Shown here piece after piece: positions 1 through 5,117 of a stretch of 5,117 bases of DNA. Position numbers and translations under genes: made by a program. Location of the stretch: NCBI GenBank assembly GCA_900766795.1, contig CAAFWX010000032.1, positions 1 to 5,117 of the forward strand, given 5' to 3'. How positions within the stretch are numbered: position 1 is the stretch's first letter; each line of letters opens with the position of its first letter. The stretch comes from Oscillospiraceae bacterium (lineage in GTDB: Bacteria; Bacillota_A; Clostridia; Oscillospirales; Ruminococcaceae). The notes beneath the pieces are model-generated. The model ran no database searches and was not told where the DNA came from. It saw nothing but the letters and a program-made list of their open reading frames with translations.

Positions 1-20
1 ACACGACGCTCTTCCGATCT
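1..20 (+). other. Illumina TruSeq adapter remnant, not genomic
   Basis: These 20 bases (ACACGACGCTCTTCCGATCT) are identical to the 3' end of the standard Illumina TruSeq Read 1 universal adapter, and they sit exactly at the contig edge. This is recognised from memory of the adapter sequence. They should be trimmed. No gene should be extended through them, although the minus-strand frame of the neighbouring partial gene happens to stay open across them. Confidence 0.97.
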
Positions 21-125
21 CGTGTATTCTTTCAGTGCCGTTTTGGACTCATTTTCAATCGCGGTATACTCCTCGTTCAGCGCTGTGAACCTTTCGAGTA
101 TGCTCTTTACAGAATTATCAGCCAT
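21..125 (-). CDS. Unrecognised small protein, N-terminal 35 residues only
   Basis: The ATG at 125-123 follows a strong Shine-Dalgarno sequence, AAAAGGAG at 139-132, with a 6-nt A-rich spacer. A consensus promoter lies further upstream. Thirty-five codons remain before the adapter junction, and they begin MADNSVKSILERFTALNEEY. The peptide is charged, rich in Glu, Lys and Ala, has no Cys, Pro or Gly, and looks like one long amphipathic helix, possibly a coiled coil. There is no signal peptide or membrane segment. I do not recognise the family and cannot assign a function. The start, RBS and promoter together make it a real gene rather than a chance frame. The C-terminus lies off the contig. Confidence 0.72.
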
Positions 126-214
126 AAAAAACTCCTTTTCAGACAGCGGCGGCAAGGCGGCTGTCGGGTAAAAATCGGAAAAAATCTGCGTAAAAAAATA
201 CAAGCTACAACGTA

Positions 215-243
215 ATTATAACAAATCTTTTTCGCAATGTCAA
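215..243 (-). promoter_or_regulatory. Consensus sigma-A promoter of the 125-21 gene
   Basis: Read on the minus strand, TTGACA (243-238) and TATAAT (220-215) are separated by exactly 17 nt. Both boxes are perfect consensus. Transcription would start near 208, giving a leader of about 80 nt. That leader contains a short inverted repeat (GACAGC 142-147 with GCTGTC 160-165) just upstream of the Shine-Dalgarno sequence. The hairpin is only 6 bp with a 12-nt loop and no U tract, so I do not call it a terminator or riboswitch. Confidence 0.85.
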
Positions 244-297
244 GGGAAAACTATTACATTTCAACAAATATTTTTCCGAATAATTCACCCTTCTGAG

Positions 298-1002
298 TTA
301 CGTTCGCGGGGACAGAATCGAAAACGCTCCGCTTCGCACGAAACCGACATTCTCATAGAACCCGACAAGCGCGTCCTCGCAAAGAAGCCGCACCTGCTCC
401 CCTGAAAGACGCGCGCAGACCGCTCTGATGAGCCGTTGCGCACGCCCCTGACGGCGAAGTTCCGGCAGCGTTGCAATCTGCGAGAGCAGCGCTTCGCCGC
501 ACAGCTCGTGCTGCACGCAAAGGCAGCTTCCGTCAAGCACCGCAACCCGCGACACACCATGCCGCACGCGGTGCGACATGTCGAGATACCACGGCTCAAA
601 CGGCACGTCAAACCCCGTTTTCAGAATGTCGTAAACCTGCCGCAGCGGCGGCGAAAAGTCGAACTCTAAAGGCTTAAGGGTGCCCGCAAACGTCATCTGA
701 TTCACGTCCGCGCGGCTGAAATCCACCTCGCGGCACAAGCCCTGCGCGGCGGCGGTCGTGCAGAAAAGCTCGGAGAACCCGTTTATTAAAAGGAACTGCG
801 CAAGCTCCTCAAAATCCGCGACAGCGCCGCACAGCACCGCGCTTTTGTCGAGCACGGAAAGGTACGCAGTACCCTGACGAAAAAAACGGCAGAACCCGTA
901 CTCCGTGCCATAGGCGAGCGCAAGCGCACGCACCTTGTTCGCGGCGGTGTCGGTGCTAGCGATTGCGGCAAGCTCCTGGGCGTCAAAAACCTGCTCTATC
1001 AT
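298..1002 (-). CDS. GNAT family N-acetyltransferase
   Basis: The 234-residue protein should transfer an acetyl group from acetyl-CoA to an amine; the substrate is unknown. The C-terminal half carries the GNAT core. A beta strand is followed by the acetyl-CoA pyrophosphate loop RRQGRA (residues 183-188), with IATLPELR just before it, and by the motif-B-like FYENVGF (215-221) typical of the fold's end. The N-terminal ~110 residues (for example FFRQGTAYLSVL near 40-51 and DFEELAQFL near 63-71) look like the non-catalytic, GNAT-like half seen in some two-lobed clostridial acetyltransferases; that is family recall. It is the last gene of the operon. Its ATG overlaps the stop of the upstream M42 gene (ATGA, 1002-999). 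The only Shine-Dalgarno-like bases, AAAGG at 1008-1004, lie too close to the start, so translational coupling is likely. The stop is TAA at 300-298. Confidence 0.85.
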   Translation of the reverse strand: MIEQVFDAQELAAIASTDTAANKVRALALAYGTEYGFCRFFRQGTAYLSVLDKSAVLCGAVADFEELAQFLLINGFSELFCTTAAAQGLCREVDFSRADVNQMTFAGTLKPLEFDFSPPLRQVYDILKTGFDVPFEPWYLDMSHRVRHGVSRVAVLDGSCLCVQHELCGEALLSQIATLPELRRQGRAQRLIRAVCARLSGEQVRLLCEDALVGFYENVGFVRSGAFSILSPRT

Positions 1003-2012
1003 GCCTTTGCGCAGGCACAGAGCATGAGCCGCGCAAGCTTCGCCACCGCCTCGATGTCCGAAAGCTTCGCCGTGCAGGACGGCGAGTGGAGGTAGCGCGT
1101 GGGCACAGACAGCGCACAGGTGCGCACCCCTCCCGCGCTCACATGAATCGCGCCGCTGTCGTTTCCGCCCGCAACAAGGGTCTTGGTCTGGACAGGTATT
1201 CCATGCTGCTGTGCCTGCTCAAAGGCAAGGTGGTACAACCCGCGGTCGTAGACCGTGCCCCTGTCCATGTAGGACACAACGCACCCCTTGCCAAGCTCGC
1301 ACACGCGCTTGCTTCCCGACACTCCCGCTATGTCGCAGGCGGTCGTCGTTTCCAGCACAAACGCGATATCCGGGCGCACGCTGAACGCCGCAGCCTTTGC
1401 GCCGCGCGTGCCGACCTCCTCCTGAACGGTGAACACGAACCACGCGTCATACTCAAGCTCGCTGTTAATCATGTCCATCATTATCATGCAGCCCGCGCGG
1501 TCGTCGAGCGCCTTTGCTTTCACGAAGCCGTCGCCGAAAGCGAAAAACTCGCTGTCAAAATACGCGTAGCTTCCGCGCTCGGCAAGGCGCTGCGCCTCTT
1601 CGCGGGTGCGCCCGCCGATGTCAATGTACAGCCCGCCGAAATCGGGCGCTGTTTTGCGCTCCTCAGCCGTCTGCTGGTGCAGCGCTTTTGTGCCGACAAC
1701 GCCCTTTGCGCCGCTTTCAAGCACCAGCCCCCGCCCGAGCACAACCCGCGGGTCTACCCCGCCGACAGCGCCGAAGCGCAGCATTCCCTCCTCCGTGATG
1801 TCCGTCACCATGAACGAAACCTCGTCCATGTGCGCGGCGAACATGATTTTCTTGTCGGGGCGCAGCTTTCCGCGCTTGAACACAATGAGGTTTCCGAGAT
1901 TGTCCGTCAGGATTTCATCCGCGCGGATATTCTTCATGATAAACTCGCGCACCCTGCCCTCATCGCCCGAGCCGCCGTTTATTCCGCAAAGCTTTCTCAA
2001 TTTATCAATCAT
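999..2012 (-). CDS. M42 family metallo-aminopeptidase (second of the pair)
   Basis: This is a 337-residue cytoplasmic M42 peptidase (FrvX/YsdC/TET-like). The family forms tetrahedral dodecamers that remove N-terminal residues from short peptides using two metal ions. The dinuclear site is complete: H61 and D63 in AHMDEV, the bridging D170 in ALDDRAG, catalytic E198 and ligand E199 in QEEVGTRGA, E221 in VLETTTACD, and H309 in RYLHSPS. AGGNDSGAIH (281-290) is the usual conserved loop. E221 replaces the Asp of the best-known members; I recall Glu here in many clostridial homologues. The frame also allows a GTG start at 2021, but no Shine-Dalgarno sequence precedes it. GAGGTGG at 2024-2018 lies 5 nt before ATG 2012, and that start gives the usual M42 N-terminus. 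The gene begins 10 nt after the upstream M42 stop and overlaps the GNAT start by 4 nt. Confidence 0.93.
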   Translation of the reverse strand: MIDKLRKLCGINGGSGDEGRVREFIMKNIRADEILTDNLGNLIVFKRGKLRPDKKIMFAAHMDEVSFMVTDITEEGMLRFGAVGGVDPRVVLGRGLVLESGAKGVVGTKALHQQTAEERKTAPDFGGLYIDIGGRTREEAQRLAERGSYAYFDSEFFAFGDGFVKAKALDDRAGCMIMMDMINSELEYDAWFVFTVQEEVGTRGAKAAAFSVRPDIAFVLETTTACDIAGVSGSKRVCELGKGCVVSYMDRGTVYDRGLYHLAFEQAQQHGIPVQTKTLVAGGNDSGAIHVSAGGVRTCALSVPTRYLHSPSCTAKLSDIEAVAKLARLMLCACAKA

Positions 2013-2017
2013 CGCGT

Positions 2018-2024
2018 CCACCTC
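2018..2024 (-). promoter_or_regulatory. Ribosome binding site that decides the second M42 start
   Basis: GAGGTGG (minus strand) lies 5 nt upstream of ATG 2012-2010 and overlaps the TGA stop (2025-2023) of the preceding gene. It favours ATG 2012 over the in-frame GTG at 2021, whose own codon lies inside this motif. Confidence 0.7.
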
Positions 2025-3027
2025 ATTTTATATACTCCCAAATCAGCCTTGCCGCAGCTTCGATATCCGCAGGGTCAACGGTTTCCACCGCGGTGTGCAT
2101 GTAGCGAATCGGCACAGACAGCGTGCCGCAGCGCACGCCTTTTCCCGAAATCCCGATGGAGTCGGCGTTCGTCCCTGTCGCCGACGGCATTACCTCGCGC
2201 GTATAGGGAATCCCGCTATCCTCGGCGAGCGCGCACAGGCTGTTCGACATCCAGCGGTCAAGCGCGGCTGAGAAGCCTATCATCACGCCGCTTCCGAGCG
2301 CAGCGGTTTCGTGCGGCACGCTGTCGGGAGTGCGCCCGAACGACACGTCTACGCATATTGCTTCGTCGGGCGCAATGCGGAATGCAGCCTGCTTCGCGCC
2401 GCGCTCGCCGGTTTCCTCCTGTGAGGAAAAGCACACCGCAACGTTCTTCGAGGGAGCACTATCACCGAGAAGCTCAAGCGCGCGAAGCACCACGCACACC
2501 CCGCTTCTGTTGTCGAGGCAGGGCGCGGAGATAAGCCCGCACATCTCGCGGAACTCGCCGTCCACCGTCACCCTGTCGCCGAGGGAAACAGCCGCGCGCG
2601 CCTGCTCAGCGGAAAGCCCGACATCAACCGCGATTTCGTCGATTGCGGGCACCTTTGTGCGGTCGGAGGTGACATGCGGCGGCAGCGCGGAAATCACCCC
2701 GTGCAGCGGCTCGCTGCCCCAGACGGTGACGCTCTGCGCAGGCATTGTGCGCATGTCAAGTCCGCCGACAGCCCCCACGCCAAGGAAGCCCTGTTCGTCA
2801 ATATTCGTGACAACCATGCCGATTCGGTCGAGGTGCGCGTCAAGCATGACTGTCGGAGCGTTAGCCCAGTCCGACTCGATGAACACGGTCACGTTTCCGA
2901 ACGGGTCAACGCTCGGCTCAAGGTCAAGCTCATACAAAATCGAGCAAAGCTCGCGGCTTACGCGCAGCTCGTCCCCCGAAACTCCCTCAAGGGAAGTAAG
3001 CTTGCGAAGTGTTTCTTTTATGTCCAT
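2023..3027 (-). CDS. M42 family metallo-aminopeptidase (first of the pair, divergent)
   Basis: This is a 334-residue peptidase of the M42 clan. All expected metal and catalytic residues are visible: H65 and D67 in AHLDRIG, D172 in CLDNRSG, E204 and E205 in SQEETGERGA, D227 in CVDVSFGRTPD and H311 in RYMHT. VISALPPHV (111-119) and IDEIAVDVGLS (129-139) are typical M42 segments. It keeps Asp (D227) where its downstream paralogue has Glu. It has AHLDR instead of HMDE, and GTNAD (285-289) instead of GGNDS, so the two probably trim different N-terminal residues or form mixed shells; that is inference. The open frame extends to a TTG at 3042, but that codon overlaps the Shine-Dalgarno sequence, so ATG 3027 is chosen. 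The gene starts 24 nt after the ImmA-type gene stops. The stop is TGA. Confidence 0.93.
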   Translation of the reverse strand: MDIKETLRKLTSLEGVSGDELRVSRELCSILYELDLEPSVDPFGNVTVFIESDWANAPTVMLDAHLDRIGMVVTNIDEQGFLGVGAVGGLDMRTMPAQSVTVWGSEPLHGVISALPPHVTSDRTKVPAIDEIAVDVGLSAEQARAAVSLGDRVTVDGEFREMCGLISAPCLDNRSGVCVVLRALELLGDSAPSKNVAVCFSSQEETGERGAKQAAFRIAPDEAICVDVSFGRTPDSVPHETAALGSGVMIGFSAALDRWMSNSLCALAEDSGIPYTREVMPSATGTNADSIGISGKGVRCGTLSVPIRYMHTAVETVDPADIEAAARLIWEYIK

Positions 3028-3033
3028 ATTTCG

Positions 3034-3040
3034 TCCTTTC
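3034..3040 (-). promoter_or_regulatory. Ribosome binding site that decides the first M42 start
   Basis: GAAAGGA (minus strand 3040-3034) is followed by a 6-nt spacer and ATG 3027-3025. The upstream in-frame TTG (3042-3040) overlaps the first G of this site and so cannot use it. This supports the shorter 334-residue protein. Confidence 0.8.
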
Positions 3041-3051
3041 AAAATGCGCGG

Positions 3052-3546
3052 CTACCTCAGGAAGCAGCTTTCCGTTTCGCCCACGGTGAAGCTTCCGCCC
3101 GCGAAATTCAGCAGCTCCAGCTTCAGCGAAATAAGCTCCCGAGGGAAGCCCAACTCATACGCCGCCATGTCTATATCGCGGCAATACTCCAACTCCGACA
3201 AAATTTCCTCGTCGGATATCAGCAGCTCCGCAGCGAACAGATTCGCCTCGCGCTCGGTTTTGTCGCAGCTTAAAAGCATGGTGTTCTCGCGGATTCCTCC
3301 TGCGGAAAGCTCTCTGTGAAGCCTGTCGTGACCCAACTCGTGCGCGCAGACGACGCGCTTTTCACTGCGGTCGAGCGCTTCATTTATTATTATATACCGC
3401 ACGCCATTTTCGCAAAGGTAGAAACCTTTGAGCGACCCAAGCTGCCGAAACCAGACCTTTACGCCCGAGTTTTGTGCCGTGTCGAAAACGTCCCGCCCGC
3501 CGTATTCCTCGCGGACAAGGCGCGCTTCGTCTATGATGTGCTGCAT
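3052..3546 (-). CDS. ImmA/IrrE family metallo-endopeptidase
   Basis: This 164-residue protein belongs to the COG2856 (ImmA/IrrE, gluzincin-like) family of zinc peptidases that cleave a partner repressor. The zinc motif is intact: HELGH at residues 69-73 (H69, catalytic E70, H73), preceded by RSEKRVVCA. TEREANLFAAELL (97-109) follows and supplies the third ligand, most likely E100 or E98. INEALDRSEKR (55-64) is the usual strand-turn before the active helix. There is no signal peptide or membrane segment, so it acts in the cytoplasm. The ATG abuts the TAA of the XRE gene with no gap. The Shine-Dalgarno sequence AGAGGG (3562-3557) lies inside that gene, 10 nt from the start, so the two proteins are probably made together. 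By analogy with ICEBs1 ImmA/ImmR and IrrE/DdrO, the XRE protein is the likely substrate; this is inferred from adjacency. The stop is TAG. Confidence 0.92.
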   Translation of the reverse strand: MQHIIDEARLVREEYGGRDVFDTAQNSGVKVWFRQLGSLKGFYLCENGVRYIIINEALDRSEKRVVCAHELGHDRLHRELSAGGIRENTMLLSCDKTEREANLFAAELLISDEEILSELEYCRDIDMAAYELGFPRELISLKLELLNFAGGSFTVGETESCFLR

Positions 3547-3945
3547 TTATTTCGCACCCTCTTTGCGCGAGTCCTCGTAAATCTCGATAAGGCAGTTCAT
3601 AAGCACCGTCTTGTCCTCGTCGGACAGCTGATTGCCCGCGAAAAGTCCGCGGCTCTGCGACAGAAAACGCTCCGCTTCGGTGGTGTCGCCCGTGCCGTTG
3701 CTGAGGCGGCGCACAAGGCGCTCCTCGGCGGTAAGCTCCAGCTCTTCCTCGTCGTCTATAAGAAACTCCGCGCTCGTGCCGAGCGCCTCCGCTATTCGGT
3801 TAAGAATCTCCCTGCGCGGGCGGCGGCTTTCGCTCATATAGTTGGCAAACGCGCGGTAGGTTATTCCCACGCTTTCGGCGAAATCCACCTTTCTCATGCG
3901 CTTTCGCGACAACAGAATCTCTATCTTCTCGTTCATTTTCATCAT
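3547..3945 (-). CDS. XRE-family HTH transcriptional regulator (putative ImmA-type substrate)
   Basis: This is a 132-residue DNA-binding protein. An XRE/Cro-CI helix-turn-helix spans about residues 5-63: KIEILLSRKRMRKVDFAES, then VGITYRAFANYMSESRRP containing the recognition helix, then ILNRIAEALGTSAEFLID. An acidic linker (DDEEELELTAEE, 64-75) leads to a C-terminal helical segment, LFAGNQLSDEDKTVLMNCLI (101-120) plus EIYEDSRK. Firmicute XRE regulators next to ImmA-type peptidases often end this way (family recall), so this tail is the likely dimerisation and cleavage region. The frame reaches back to a GTG at 3969, but GGAGGGA (3958-3952) lies 6 nt before ATG 3945, so that ATG is used; ATG 3942 and ATG 3936 are weaker alternatives. 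It is the first gene of the five-gene operon, and inverted repeats around the promoter suggest autorepression. Confidence 0.9.
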   Translation of the reverse strand: MMKMNEKIEILLSRKRMRKVDFAESVGITYRAFANYMSESRRPRREILNRIAEALGTSAEFLIDDEEELELTAEERLVRRLSNGTGDTTEAERFLSQSRGLFAGNQLSDEDKTVLMNCLIEIYEDSRKEGAK

Positions 3946-3951
3946 GGCTGT

Positions 3952-3958
3952 TCCCTCC
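3952..3958 (-). promoter_or_regulatory. Ribosome binding site that decides the XRE start
   Basis: GGAGGGA on the minus strand is followed by a 6-nt spacer and ATG 3945-3943. It lies inside the longer frame that begins at GTG 3969, so the eight extra N-terminal residues of that frame are unlikely to be translated. Confidence 0.8.
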
Positions 3959-3998
3959 GTTTCGTTCACAAATTTAATTCACATGAACATTTACCTAT

Positions 3999-4027
3999 AT
4001 TATACCAGTATACCCCCCTTTTGTCAA
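3999..4027 (-). promoter_or_regulatory. Consensus promoter of the XRE-ImmA-M42-M42-GNAT operon
   Basis: On the minus strand, TTGACA (4027-4022) and TATAAT (4004-3999) are separated by 17 nt, a perfect sigma-A promoter. The spacer contains a run of six G. Transcription would start near 3992, about 47 nt before the XRE ATG. The inverted repeat TATACCAGTATA at 4001-4012 overlaps the -10 box and spacer, which is where a bound repressor would block RNA polymerase. An unregulated promoter this strong would be surprising for a repressor gene, so tight repression is likely. Confidence 0.87.
4001..4012. repeat. Inverted repeat O1, candidate operator over the -10 box
   Basis: TATAC-CA-GTATA is a perfect 5-2-5 inverted repeat. 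It covers four bases of the XRE operon -10 box and part of the spacer. Its position and symmetry fit an XRE repressor operator. No binding data are available, and the short AT-rich arms limit certainty. Confidence 0.5.
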
Positions 4028-4038
4028 GAGAAGATTAG

Positions 4039-4053
4039 CTGTATATTATACAG
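4039..4053. repeat. Inverted repeat O2, candidate operator (7-1-7)
   Basis: CTGTATA-T-TATACAG is a perfect 7-1-7 inverted repeat centred at 4046, beginning 11 nt upstream of the XRE operon -35 box. The arms share the GTATA core with O1. There is no U tract and no GC stem, so it is a protein-binding palindrome rather than a terminator. Confidence 0.65.
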
Positions 4054-4066
4054 TTTCGGGTATATT
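4040..4066 (+). repeat. 27-bp direct repeat, copy 1 (XRE operon side)
   Basis: The copy starts TGTATATTAT and ends GTATATT. It matches 4161-4187 at 23 of 27 positions without gaps. It lies just upstream of the XRE operon -35 box and overlaps inverted repeats O2 and O3. The repeat contains two GTATATT cores about 20 bp apart. Confidence 0.7.
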
Positions 4067-4079
4067 TTGCAAATGTACC
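4059..4079. repeat. Inverted repeat O3, imperfect candidate operator
   Basis: GGTATATTT and AAATGTACC are imperfect complementary arms around a TGC centre, with one G-T opposition in nine pairs. The centre (4069) is 23 bp from the centre of O2, about two helical turns, so proteins bound at O2 and O3 would sit on roughly the same face of the DNA. Confidence 0.45.
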
Positions 4080-4160
4080 GAAATACCTGACACAAAGTAA
4101 GCCCTTTGGTAAATCAGCAAGCAAAATCCGCAAAATTCATTAAAAAAAACGCTTGAATCT

Positions 4161-4187
4161 TGTATATTATCCGTTTTCGTGTATATT
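4161..4187 (+). repeat. 27-bp direct repeat, copy 2 (argG side)
   Basis: This is the partner of 4040-4066, offset by 121 bp and identical at 23 of 27 positions. Two TGTATATT cores begin at 4161 and 4180. The copy ends 5 nt before the argG -35 box. A further TGTATAAT overlaps the argG -10 box at 4213-4220. The second half of the O2 palindrome is lost here (CCG instead of ACAG), so this copy is less symmetric. It could be an XRE site or an arginine-repressor box. Confidence 0.65.
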
Positions 4188-4192
4188 CGGTG

Positions 4193-4220
4193 TTGACAAA
4201 ATCGAAATTGCGTGTATAAT
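4193..4220 (+). promoter_or_regulatory. argG promoter
   Basis: TTGACA (4193-4198) and TATAAT (4215-4220) are both perfect consensus with a 16-nt spacer. Transcription would start near 4227, giving a leader of about 35 nt. That is too short for a T-box or riboswitch, so control is more likely by a DNA-binding protein at the TGTATA repeats. A good Shine-Dalgarno sequence, AAAGGAGAT (4245-4253), precedes the argG ATG. Confidence 0.85.
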
Positions 4221-4261
4221 AAGATTGTAAATAAAATTTTTCCCAAAGGAGATACAAAATC

Positions 4262-5117
<856 letters not shown>

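Noticed and set aside
244..297. Terminator after the GNAT gene
   Set aside because: I looked for a GC stem followed by a T run on the minus strand. Only weak pairs (GAATTATTC; GGAAAA with TTTTCC 21 nt apart) are present, so no intrinsic terminator is called. Operon transcripts may run into the next promoter.
963..2534. 523-codon plus-strand open frame opposite the two M42 genes
   Set aside because: It is Arg/Ala/His-rich with no domain I recognise, and it lies antisense to two M42 genes with complete active sites. Strong third-position GC bias creates such antisense frames.
3052..3945. Prophage or integrative element boundary
   Set aside because: XRE-ImmA pairs are common in phages and ICEs, but no integrase, excisionase, tRNA, att repeat or structural gene is visible, and the flank is argG. 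A relic cannot be excluded, but nothing here shows one.
3316..4038. 240-codon plus-strand open frame opposite XRE and ImmA
   Set aside because: It overlaps both regulator genes and the promoter region and has no family signature. The minus-strand frames carry HTH and HELGH motifs with matching ribosome binding sites.
4080..4160. Small ORF or small RNA between the divergent promoters
   Set aside because: Only frames of a few codons occur (for example an 8-codon minus-strand ATG near 4142), with no ribosome binding site and no stable hairpin plus T run.
4227..4261. Riboswitch or T-box in the argG leader
   Set aside because: The predicted leader is only about 35 nt, AT-rich and without a stem or antiterminator.

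Overview
The window looks like one end of an assembled contig from an anaerobic, gut-type Firmicute, probably a Ruminococcaceae/Oscillospirales-like Clostridium. I infer this from the GC-rich coding sequence set against AT-rich spacers, strong AGGAG-type ribosome binding sites, near-consensus sigma-A promoters, and the protein families present. No marker fixes the species. The first 20 bases are not biological: they match the end of the Illumina TruSeq Read 1 adapter, so the genomic sequence starts at base 21.

Layout. Bases 21-125 (minus strand) hold the N-terminus of an unrecognised small protein that runs off the contig. It has its own perfect-consensus promoter at 215-243. Bases 298-3945 (minus strand) hold a tightly packed five-gene operon. 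In transcription order it encodes an XRE-family repressor, an ImmA/IrrE-type metallopeptidase, a first M42 aminopeptidase, a second M42 aminopeptidase and a GNAT acetyltransferase. The junctions are 0 nt, 24 nt, 10 nt and a 4-nt overlap, with no terminator or promoter visible between them. Bases 3946-4261 are a divergent control region with a promoter for each direction, three inverted repeats with GTATA-type arms and a 27-bp imperfect direct repeat copied next to both promoters. Bases 4262-5117 (plus strand) are the first 285 codons of argG, argininosuccinate synthase, cut by the window end.

How it may work together. XRE plus ImmA/IrrE is a known switch design (ICEBs1 ImmR/ImmA, Deinococcus DdrO/IrrE): the repressor sits on its own promoter until the peptidase cleaves it. 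Here the switch is transcribed with two peptide-trimming enzymes and an acetyltransferase instead of phage or conjugation genes. Operator-like repeats also lie at the argG promoter, which raises the possibility that one regulator touches both transcripts. That link is inference. Three start sites were moved inward from the longest open frame because strong Shine-Dalgarno sequences lie just upstream of internal ATG codons.
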